A stretch of DNA of 64,000 nt. Source: Bugulina stolonifera (taxonomy: Eukaryota > Bryozoa > Gymnolaemata > Cheilostomatida > Bugulidae). The notes beneath the pieces were generated by a model that was not told the DNA's origin, made no database searches, and was given only the letters and a program-made list of their open reading frames with translations. The DNA is taken from positions 4,278,001 through 4,342,000 of the forward strand of contig OW285187.1 in assembly GCA_935421135.1 (NCBI GenBank). The letters run 5' to 3'. Below, one piece after another: positions 15,079 to 26,600 of the stretch. Position 1 is the first letter of the stretch. Each line of letters begins with the position of its first letter. Both the position numbers and the translations under genes were made by a program.

Positions 15079-15380
15079 GTATATTATATTGTAGGTAGTA
15101 TACCAGGTTATATAATATAATATGTATATTATGTTATAGGTAGTATACCAGGTTATATAATATAATATGTATATTATGTTGTAGGTAGTATACCAGGTTA
15201 TATCATATAATATGTATATTATGTTGTAGGTAGTATACCAGGTTAATATAATGTAATATGTATAATTATATTATGCTATATTGTAGGTAATATACCAGGT
15301 AGTATAACATAATGTGTATATATTATATTGTAGGTAGTATACCAGGTTATATAACATAATATGTATATATTATATTGTAG
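15079..15380 (+). repeat. 47-bp splice-acceptor minisatellite, gene A last intron (split by the Polinton)
   Basis: About six units of a 47-bp AT-rich repeat ending TTGTAG then GTAGTATACCAGG, the same junction that forms the true acceptor and start of exon 13 at 15381. Positions 1-17 are the other half of the array, separated by the Polinton insertion. Confidence 0.85.
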
Positions 15381-15664
15381 GTAGTATACCAGGTCCTATA
15401 ATGTTTGGCTCAATGATAGATGCAAGTTGTAATTTATGGGATGATGAATGCTCCATTAGAGGATCTTGCTGGGTATATAATAACTTCAACATGTCTCTGA
15501 GGCTATTTATCATAGCTTTGGTGTTGAAGATAGTTTCCTTAACATATGGTGTATTAGCACTAGTTTTATATAAACCACTTGACATCGCATCAGATGACAC
15601 CAAGACTCAGGACACGCAGGTTTCTATGGTTATGGAGGAGTCTGTTGATACTCCAAGACCATAA
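15381..15664 (+). CDS. OATP/SLCO-family transporter gene A, last exon only
   Basis: This is exon 13 of a transporter whose first twelve exons lie left of the window. It encodes [17 protein letters not shown], a Cys-rich extracellular piece ([14 protein letters not shown]), the final membrane helix and a short cytosolic tail, ending TAA. It enters in phase 1 after a TTGTAG acceptor, exactly as in genes B, C and D. The Polinton sits in the intron just upstream, adding 15 kb of intron but leaving this exon intact. Whether gene A is still expressed cannot be judged here. Confidence 0.85.
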
Positions 15665-17601
15665 TCAGGTGCATTTCAATACTTTTATTTCAGGTCTTGC
15701 TGAATATCAGGTAAATAGTGTACTTAAAAATCTTATTTTTCTACAGGTATATGTAGAGCCTACCCTAGTTAATATAGACTCAGGCCCAACAGGTCATCAC
15801 TTTTCAAAAAGAGGCAGCTCGGTGCATCAATATACATGTATATTGCCATTAGGTCACATTATTCTACATGTGTGACAGGAATATGGCTATTTACAGACAT
15901 TCGGAAGAAACTCCACATTGGTATAACTCCTTAGGTTATACCATCTGTGTCTATGCTGCTCAACAACATTGCTGTTGCTGCTATACTGTATTATAACACA
16001 TGTACACCAATTATATTATATACTGTTTTATAGCGCATGTTGTACGCTATATACAGTATTATAACACATGTACACGTAAACTATATACTATATTATGACA
16101 TAAGTCATGTAAACTATATACTATACTATAACACATGTACGCTATATATTATTATTTTACAGCACGTACACAACACAAGCTTAAAACACTGACATGTACA
16201 TAATGGCTGTGAGAATAGAATATAACACGTAGCTGCAGCATTTTCTCTAATGAAATGACTGGTAATATTACAATAAAAGAATTATCACAACTCGTGATGT
16301 TTTTATAGTGTATGAATACAATGTGTATTCGACTGTTTTTGACCGCATCATGCAACCAGTTCTCAACTCAATGTACAATAGAGCAATATACAATTTACAC
16401 AGACCACAAGCTGCATGATTGAGAAAAGCAGAAAAGGAAGAGAGATTTAGAGAGGACAACTTCTAATTGCAATCAGTAGCTTACGAGTGCCCATGATTGA
16501 CAGGGAACCATATTCTGGTCATGATAGGTTGTACTGTGGATAGTGAATATACAATGTACAGTTGTTACACACTTTTCACTGTGAAATTACATGTAGTTGT
16601 TTGTTAGGCTAATGTACTATAGAGGAAATATAATGTAGACCTAGGAGATTTGGTTTTTTTCAGACAGAATTGCTAAAAATGGCCACATGGATATTTATTT
16701 TAAAGCAGCACATTGATTTATAAAGATATTATCTATTTATTCATTCATTTACTTGTATTTATTTGTTTGTTTTTGTTTGTCTGTTTGTTTGTTTATTCAT
16801 TTGTTTATTTGTTTATTTATTTGTTCATTCATTTATTTATTTATTTATTCTGTTTAATTATATATTATCCATTTGAGCGTATCTTATGTATAGTTTCTCA
16901 TACGCAGGTAAACCAAATATAAAATACATTGGCACCAAAACGTGAAAATAGGTAACTAAACCCGCATTTAGATTTCAGTGCTAATAACGAACAGGATCCC
17001 AGCTTACAACTTACTCTTGACTACACCTTATATTGCATAGTTGAGTCTCCAGAGTAATGCAATACTACATGCATAACCAGTTTGACCTTGGTGGTCTTAG
17101 AAAGAGTTTTGGAGCGGGCATTTTTTGAGCCAACATCAAACGCTATGGCCTTGATAAATGCATGGGGAGAACGAAGAGTGCGGCAATTTGCTGATTAGCG
17201 AATGATGTTTCAGTGTGTATTCGCTTCGCCACAACACACATGTTTATGTTTACTAACTCAGTTTAGCAGCCAATCACCGGCATGCGAATTATCTCAATGC
17301 TTCATTTGGCTCAGCTCGAGCGTTTTGACAGAGTTGGCACCTGGGCGATTAGCAGGCGTCAAATTTGCTCCAAAACGCTCTCGTGCATTTGTACCTTTGG
17401 AGTAATGACAATACACTATTGTCTCAGTTTACTGAACTGTATCAAACAAAGCCCTGCTGTACAGCTGTCTTGATTGATGTGAGGGTTACTATAGGCCAGA
17501 GGGAAGGGACCATAACTCCTCCTTATATTAGTGGTTGATTTCAGTTAGAACGAGTTGCTAGTTGTGTGTAGTACAAGGAGTTTTGGAAGCTTCTGTAAGC
17601 C
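15665..17601. other. Intergenic region A-B: repeats, no gene seen
   Basis: Holds an AT-rich minisatellite with ACACATGTAC motifs (about 15980-16160) and a TTTA/TTTG microsatellite (about 16730-16855). An imperfect inverted-repeat segment (about 17100-17395; arms share GTTTTGGAGC and GCCAAC motifs) may be an old MITE. No convincing coding frame; the promoter of gene B should be in the last few hundred bases. Confidence 0.5.
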
Positions 17602-20600
17602 ATGGGAGTGAAGAGTATACAGGTTCACCCTCAGTCTCCAGGTGAAGATGTCAAAGAGAAACTAGAGATTCCATCAGAGCTAGAAGTCACAGACACAGTG
17701 GATACTTCTTGTGGTTACACAAAGTCATGTAAACCCAAATTTCTACAGAAATGTGCAAATCCTAAAGTGTATCTTCTGATGATCTCGCTATGTAGCATAA
17801 TGCAAGGTAACTGTTATAGTATGTAACATTTGCTAAAATGTTATTTGCTGTCACAATATTATAGGCAACGAATTAATGTGATATAATACAATGTAGTTAT
17901 AATTTACTAGTAAAAATACTAACGCAGCCCATCGTATTCCCAGGTTCTCTTATATCACCATTAGTTTCTTCTTCGCTGCCATGTACACTTGTCACCCTAG
18001 GTTCTACAACATTTACGAAAATACTATTATTATACAATATATAGTATGTAATTTATATAATATAAAATATACTACATGTATATATATTATATATTGTATA
18101 TTATAATATATTACTTGAATGCCATGAGTTCTTAATTTATTACTTGTCACTAATGCGACTTGATTACGATATCATCACAGCAATAATGACAATCTTTGTT
18201 ACTGCCGGGATAATGATACAATACATTACAACAAGCAGTGTGATACACTAGTATTACTACAATAAAATTTCAATATTAAATTGTGCATTTTCAGGGGTTA
18301 TTTCACAATAATAACTAATACAGACTGGTATCTCCCCATTGTAAAGCCAACAGTGTAATGATGCTCAGTGCCACCTTTTATACAAGATCTTTTACTGTAA
18401 GGAGTTTATGTATTGACAGTCATGACTTTTACATGCTTATATTTCACAGGGTTTTCAGTGCACGGTGTAAATAATGTGAACATCTCATCATATGAGAGAA
18501 GGTATTTGTTATCTAGCAAGGATAGCGGACTGGTAGCCAGTATGAATGATATTGCTGCTGCTTTTGCTGTAAGTATGCTGTAGGCTGCAGGTTTTTTAAT
18601 GTACAATGCATTTACATTCTGTATGTTTCTAAATTTGCTAATGTTGGAGAAAATGTTCTTTTTCTTGTTAGTAGACGAAAATACAATGTCCATTGCACTT
18701 ATAGTGACTGTTCTTCTATCACCACATATGTATTATTCACATGTAAAAGAAATAGAATATTGAATCGGCCATTGATGTCTTCTTTAAAATGATCTATTTT
18801 AAGCAGCACATTGCATGTATTGTTTTGAAGGCTTTATTAATTGGATACTTTGGAGGAACTGGTCATCAACCAAGGTACTTAGGAGCTGGAGTAGCATCCA
18901 TTGGTTTGGGATGTTTTATCATGTCATTAGCTCATTTCACTGCTCCACCATATCAACCAGTTGGTACTGCCTCTATAACATGTGATGTCACAAGTAAGTA
19001 CTACCTCTTTAACATGTGATGTCACAAGTAAGTACTACCTCTTTAACATGTGATGTCACAAGTAAGTACTACCTCTTTAACATGTGATGTCACAAGTAAG
19101 TACTACCTCTTTAACATGTGATGTCACAAGTAAGTACTACCTCTTTAACATGTGATGTCACAAGTAAGTACTACCTCTTTAACATGTGATGTCACAAGTA
19201 AGTACTATCTCTTTAACATGTGATGTTACAAGTAAGTACTACCTCTTTAACATGTGATGTCACAAGTAAGTATTACCTCTTTAACATGTGATGTCACAAG
19301 TAAGTACTGCCTCGTTAACATGTGATGTCACAAGTAAGTACTACCTCTTTAACATGTGATGTCACAAGTAAGTACTGCCTCGTTAACATGTGATGTCACA
19401 AGTAAGTACTGCCTCTTTAACATGTTGTGTCACTAATCGTGAATCACAAGTAAATGCTGCCTCTGGTGTTGCCGAGATTAAGCACCGGTCATTTTAAATT
19501 ACTACATGGCGACTACTACACGCACTCTTTATACTCAAATAGCAAAATTAGCAGTAGTATCCCCAAAATATTCTTTATAATTTTACTGGTTGACGTATCT
19601 CGATTACACACATTTATACATGTATATACCAGTTGTTACATCCTAGTTCATATGTGTTTCAGTTGCTGGTAACTTCACAGATTGTGATGTGGACGATGGC
19701 AAAGCATTCCTTAAGAACTATCTCTACATTCTACTGCTTGGACAAGCACTAAATGGGTTTTGTGCAGCTTGTCTATATACGATGGGAATAACGTATCTAG
19801 ACCAGAGTGTCTCGGCTGAACAAGCTCCTGTTTACATTAGTAAGTTCTAAGACCCAAATTTCATGCAAGCGATACAACACCCAGTCTGCGAAGCCTGTGT
19901 TATATAACTTTAATAATACAATCATGCAAATTGTTGATGCACCTTGACGGCGTATCACTGTTCCATCGTTTTATTAGACTATAGGAAATCCTTCTCTCCT
20001 TCAGTTTTAGTTCCTTGAACATTAAATTTATATAGTATAACTCAGCTGTTTGGCTAGCAAAAAATAACTGGTTGCATAATTAGGATGTGAGACAGCGATA
20101 TGGTCCTACTGGGTTCTACATGTACTTGAGGCAATGATCTGTATGTGTATGTACATAGTACATGTATATGTATCTACTGCACACCATTAGTCTCATATGG
20201 AATGTACTTTATAGGTATAATGACAGGCTCTGCCATACTGGGACCTGCTTTAGGATATATTCTCGGTGGATATCTACTTAACGTATACGTAGACTTTCCT
20301 AAATCACCTCCAGAGTAAGTACCCAATGTATTACATGTACAAGTACCTTAGTAAGTCAAGTAAACTGTATAATATTTGTAGTACATTTGTAATATTGTAA
20401 TGGTCACGCATAACTCTGATCTAGCCTCCCGACTACATGACACTAATTATATACACTTATCTTGCGTTACACTTGCTTGTACCAACTGTCTATTTACTAG
20501 AATGTTACTTATGTACCTCTTACATTATATGCATTACTGAGCAATTATGTCCTTTTTATACCATGTAAAGAGGCCCGACCTCCCAGAATTACCTGATATT

Positions 20601-23600
20601 GATTTTACACATGATCTAGATGATGTTAAGCATCTTTTGTCAAACCCGACCTATTTTGGGTCGGCCATCAGGTTTCCGGCCGTCATATTGTTGCACAATT
20701 TCCAGACGACACTACGTCGCCTTTTTGCGACTTTACGTCGGCCTTTTTACCGGAACTTCCTCCGGAAGTTTTTATACTGTATAAAGCACATTGTTTTTTG
20801 TTTAGATTTCAATAAAGACACATCTATACTTATATACAGAGACTTTCACTTCGTAGATAGGTCATTCCAGTTGTTAAGGTCCTCGACCTTACAACCCGAA
20901 CTGCCTACTAGGTCGGATCACTCTCTTTCTCAGTATAGTAAACAAGCATTGACTCTGGACCATATGGGTCGTCTTTGGTAGTCATTAGACTATTAGTACC
21001 TGTTGATCTTTCATGTAATGAGAAGGCCTAGCACCACTCATAGGCTTTTCATTTTGGACACGGGAGTCGTCTTAGGAGGACAGCACAAGCCCCCAAAAAC
21101 CATTACAATATCAGATTCTCTGACACTTGTGGCCAAATTTTTCAGGAAGAATGATAATATTATAATAACAATTACATTTATTTAGTACAGGGGTTCCCAA
21201 CCTCTTTTGCATAAGTACCGTTTAGCAGTCCCTACCTCTTTGTAAAACTTTGTTTGATCAAGGATAGCTTTGGTTTAATCCAATTAATATTACATGTGTA
21301 TATTTTCAGCGTCAAATTCACTTGAAAATGCTCTCTGTGTTTGCACCTTAGTTGATAGTCTGAAGATCACGTTAAAATCACGAGAGGCTGTTTGTTCTTT
21401 TTCGACATTTGGAGCCTCATTCTGGAGCAAATTGGTGTCCTGTTTGTTTGGCTATGCAAAGACCAACATGTTGGTTTTTTCAGTCCATGGTGGCACAGAG
21501 CGCTGTGGTGATTGGTTAATATTAGATACAACGACTCCAATTATGTAGTTTATTAGAAGTCAGATTTGGTTATTGACCGGAAATTAATCAGGGCCACTAG
21601 TGGGTTGGTACCATGCATTGCCTATAGAGCCAAGCCAAAGAACAGCGAGGTTGCTCTGCCGAAGCTCACAAACTCTCATGTGGCCGAGCTAACTTTTATT
21701 GTACCCCCTAGATTTCTGCAATTTACCCAATTTTGGGAACCCCTGATTTAGTATGACACTCATTCAGTTCAAGTAATGAGATCTGTATTTTAAACATGTA
21801 ATGAAAAACATGCATCATGAATATGCACATGCACAAAATATGCATGCATCATATGCACATTGATCAATATAGCACAGTTACCATATGCACTGATACTGTA
21901 TTTTATGCTTATATAAAGGCGTTGTTTTTACTTGCTATTGCAAACATATTTAAACCATTTTTGAAGGTTAAAATTCTTATAACTAAATTGTTTTCCATTC
22001 AAATTCTGAACAAAGCGAAATGTGCAAGTCACTATTGACTTATTACGCACTGTAGGTTTCTTCCAGTGTATATGGGCTATTTATATTATATATTGTTATG
22101 ACTTTGCACTGGTGGGCACTTGAATTATTTATTCTTGTTTGCATAAAAGTGACCAATATTTGTGGGCGGTACTAGATGGAAAAGCCTAGGGTCTGAGTAG
22201 AGAACCAAGGCTATGTCACATTTTTCCTAGTCTGATAAAACGATAAAGTAAAATAGTATGCTATGAATTGGCTGTGGCAAAGAAACCCTCAACGTCAACA
22301 TCAACGTCAGCGATATCAATAGTAATTTATTCTGAATGACTGGGAAGTGAGCAAATGAATAAAACATAAACAAGGAACAGCTGACATTTTTGTGCATAAT
22401 CTACAGTAGTATGTAGACAGTAGATGGAGGCTATGGCTAGTACACTATTGCCATAGTACTAGCCATAGTACTAGTACTAGTACTAGTACTATGGCCATAG
22501 TACTAGTACTAGTACACTATTGCCATAGTACTAGCCATAGTACTAGTACTATTGCCATAGTACTAGTACTAGTACTATCACAGTGTATCTGTACAATGTG
22601 TTGGACAGATAGTACTAGTACTAGTACTATTGTCATAGTACTAGTACTAGTACTATGGCCATAGTACTAGTACTAGTCTAGTTAGCTATTCATACTTCAG
22701 TCTGATTGTGTGGATCTTTCAGCTCTACACAATTCTCTGATAGTCATAACCAGCAGTCTAGCATACTGTCCACCTCAAACTCTCTTGTACATGTATATAT
22801 ATATCTACCTTAAGAATAGATGAAATTGATGATGTTTGTTTATTTAATTCATTTTACTACTATATAGTTTCGTATTTGTAAGTACTACACATCAGGTAAA
22901 ATCTGATGAGTACTTCATACCACATCCTATATAGCACTTTACCTGACGATACAAAATTCAATATTTATATATATCTATCATATGTGTGTTTGTTATATAT
23001 TATAACCAAAAAGGCCAAAGGCCCGTAGACAATAAAGTACATTATTCACATGATGTGCGTCTTTATACGAATCTGAGGCTTTGTATTAAGCCTGACATAG
23101 GAGGTGCGAACCAAGGTCGGCCTTGTCAAGAATCTCGGAGTTATCTCTTTTAATCTGGCATACTACGGCCAAAGTTCCTCGGTACTGAAAGCCCATAGTC
23201 CTAGAATAGCATTAATAAGCACATGTTAGCTCTAAGCACTTGTTAGATGACTCGGACCTATGGGTCAACACGCACTGTATAGCCAGTCAGTTAGGTTACC
23301 ATAAGCTCAGTGTATGTAATTGGACAGAAAGTCTAATAGACCATGCTCGGACTTGTACAGCAAGCGGCAAGCGCACAAAACATTACATTACGTTTTTGTT
23401 GCATATTATATGAGAAGATAATAACCTATACAACATAATTGCTACATAAAAAGGCATGATTTTAGTAGGACTTTAAACAATTAACGTTCTGGATTCTATA
23501 CACTAGACCATTCCTAGACCTATTTTATTGGATAGCAGACTACACAAATGAATTTAATTTGTTTCTTTGAAGTTAATGTCCCATATTACAGTCGTGAAAG

Positions 23601-26600
23601 GGTGTTTTTGCTACATAAGCGTGTATACAATTGTATAGGAGAAAACCTTGATATAACCCTTGAAGTGGCAATGATTATCACCAGAGTGTTATATACAAAT
23701 GTATTTTTACTGAAGGTATAGTGGTGGGTTGGCTATGTTCACGGTTGTCAGAACAAGTCAGTAAAGAATTGTAAGTCAAACAATACTGGGTGAATAATTC
23801 TATACCACACTAGAAGTTTTCCAGTAAATATGGAAAGCTACATGTATAAGGCAAAACAACTCCTACCTCATTCCTCAACCATTTACAAATAACAATTCAT
23901 TTACCAAATTGGAGGCGGCAGCAGGAGCGACGGCGGCAGGAGCGGCGGCGGCAGGAGCGGCGGCGGCAGGAGCGGCGGCGGCAGTAGCGGCGGCGGCAGG
24001 AGCGGCGGCGGCAGGAGCGGCGGCGGCAGGAGCGGCGGCGGCAGGAGCGGCGGCGGCAGGAGCGGCGGCGGCAGCAGAGGTTACAGAACCTATCTGCTAG
24101 AATCACTAAAGGCATTGAATAATATAATGATTGAATTAGTATACTAAGATCAGGTCTGTTAATTATCTACTTTTAGTACAATAATGATGTTGCATATTTA
24201 TCCCTCTACGCTTGTAGTTTTGAAAGCAATGTAAGTCCACCTGCTGTTGGCTGTTGTACATGCACTGGTACAATGTGTATTTCAATGTTTCAGTGGACTG
24301 ACTCCAAGTGATCCCAGATGGGTTGGAGCCTGGTGGTTAGGATTTGTTATCAGTTCTATAATATCTACTCTATTAGCATTCTTTATGTTTCTCTTCCCCA
24401 GAGAGTTACCAGGTAAATATATGTATATACTTGTAAGTGTATGATATGTGTTATGACATAATTGTAAGTGCATGGATTGTGCTAATATGATATATTCTAA
24501 GTACATGTACATCTAATACTCTAATATATTGTAGGTACGGCTGCTATTAGAGCTGCCAAAATATCGGAAGCTCATCGTAACAGCAGTGAAAAGGAAGTTA
24601 ACAGAAAAGAGTTTGGGATGTCGTTCAAAGATACATTGAGAGCCTTTTGGTAAGCACGGAGAAAGCTAAAATTGGACAAAATGAATTTTGTGACTGTTCA
24701 AAAATTTCAGTTAGAAACAGGACATTCCGAAAATGTTCCAACGCCAAACTTCAACCCTCAACCCTAAACGAACATTTTTGGAGTGTCCTGTTTCTAACTG
24801 ACATCTCCGAAATTCTCTTTATCGAACAGAATCTATTTAGGCGTGATTGTTTAAACATGTATCACTGTTCAAAAGAGTATAGATATTCGAATTTTGCATA
24901 ATACATTTGTATGTCTTCAAGCCTATTATTGTTTTGAGAATGTTCATCCGCCTACATGCATTCACATGCATGCAATACATGTATAATATATTTATACACC
25001 TCAGGTATTTACTAAAGAACCCTACATTTGTCTGTGTTACTGGAGTCACATCTGTAGAAATGGCCATCAACTCTGGACTCACCACTTTTCTACCAAAATA
25101 CATTAGAAACCAGTTTAACCAGACAGCCAGCTGGGCAGCCATGTTGGTTGGTAAGCATTACTAGTTCACACCATCTAGGAGGGGACAATTCCTAATTTTA
25201 ATCTTTGCCACAAATTCAGGCTATTAAAGATACCTCCACTTTTGCTATTGCTACTATTTGTATTTGCAGACTATTCCTCTATTACTTATAGGTTTCATTG
25301 GTGTACCGGGAGCAGCATTTGGTGAGGTCATCGGAGGGTTGATATGTAAGCGATGGCAACTAAAAGTCCCTGGTATGCTGAAGATGTCTTGTATTTTTTC
25401 TTTTGTGGTCATTCTTCTTACTCCAGTGGTGTGGATCAGATGTGATAATGCTAGCATAGCTGGTATCGTAACTGAATACCCAGGGTTAGTCTTGTAGATA
25501 TAGATAAACTATTAATACATGATTGTACAAGGTGTTAGCTCCCTAAAGAAATAATCTCAAACTGTTGATTATTTTGCATCGACAAATGATCTAAGAGGAA
25601 CTGAACAAGTTGTTTGTCCCGTTGAGTGCTTGAGCACCAGTGAACTCAAAACATATGTTTAAGAAATAGCCTTTTCAAAGCAACATTTTTTTCCAGTCAA
25701 AAAATTAGATATTAATAAAAATGCCATGCGCTCAAGGTTATCTCTACCTAAATTACATGTACAATCTCAGTAAAATAATCTGTACACCTGTCCCATAGGC
25801 CCAAGCACCATAGAGGTGAAACCAGTGTTCGAAGTGTGGTTATACCATGGGAGTATACATCGTATATCCACCTCTATATTTAGTGGGTACCCGACCAGCA
25901 GGCGTGTACCCTCATGTTTTCCCAAGGTTAGGACTAGCGGTGGAAATGTTAAGGCTTCTTTCAATTTTTAATAGCTTTTATTCGCAGCCCATTAGCGCAT
26001 TAGCTAGTCACTAGTTGTTTTAGTAAAAGTATAACGGCCCGTACTGGCTGTGGCCAGTGAGGCCACCTCATCTAAAACATTGAGAAGTCGCCAACCTAGC
26101 CAATTTAATATCCTGATCAAATTAGTTCCTAAAGCTTTTTCCATTTCGATATCAATAGGTTTTACAAAATGACATATGAAGGTGATAATATGTGTGGCAA
26201 ACACTTTTACATTGGCAAATTCTAAGTGCTACCGTTTACCCACAACATATATCGTATTTTACATGTATATGCTGACAGAAAACCAGGGGAGACAACCTAA
26301 ATTTCTCAAACATTTTCTGCATGCATCATGTACCGACCTCATTTGTTCCACTTTGAACACTGGGCGAGACCCTCATTTTTGAGCCTAAATTACAGACAAG
26401 AACTATATGGTGTGGCCCTAGACTCAACCTGTAACAGTGGATGTGGATGTACTACCAGTATTTATGATCCTGTCTGTGCAGATGGTATCCAGTATTTCTC
26501 CCCTTGTCATGCTGGCTGTTCCCAAGAAGCAGAAGAGATGGACAATAGAGATAAGGTAATTAAATAGAAGGAAAATATAATTATTGTGGTGCTACAGCAT

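Noticed and set aside
16713..16922. Phe/Leu/Tyr-rich frame over a TTTA/TTTG microsatellite
   Set aside because: Simple repeat translation.
20547..20981. 144-codon frame in the gene B LTR-like segment
   Set aside because: It covers TATA and polyadenylation-like motifs and has no retrotransposon protein motif; the homologous segment in gene E does not preserve it.
23897..24115. Open frames on both strands in the GC-rich repeat (poly-Ala / Arg-Cys)
   Set aside because: They arise from a 15-bp unit repeated about eleven times inside a transporter intron; no start context or domain.
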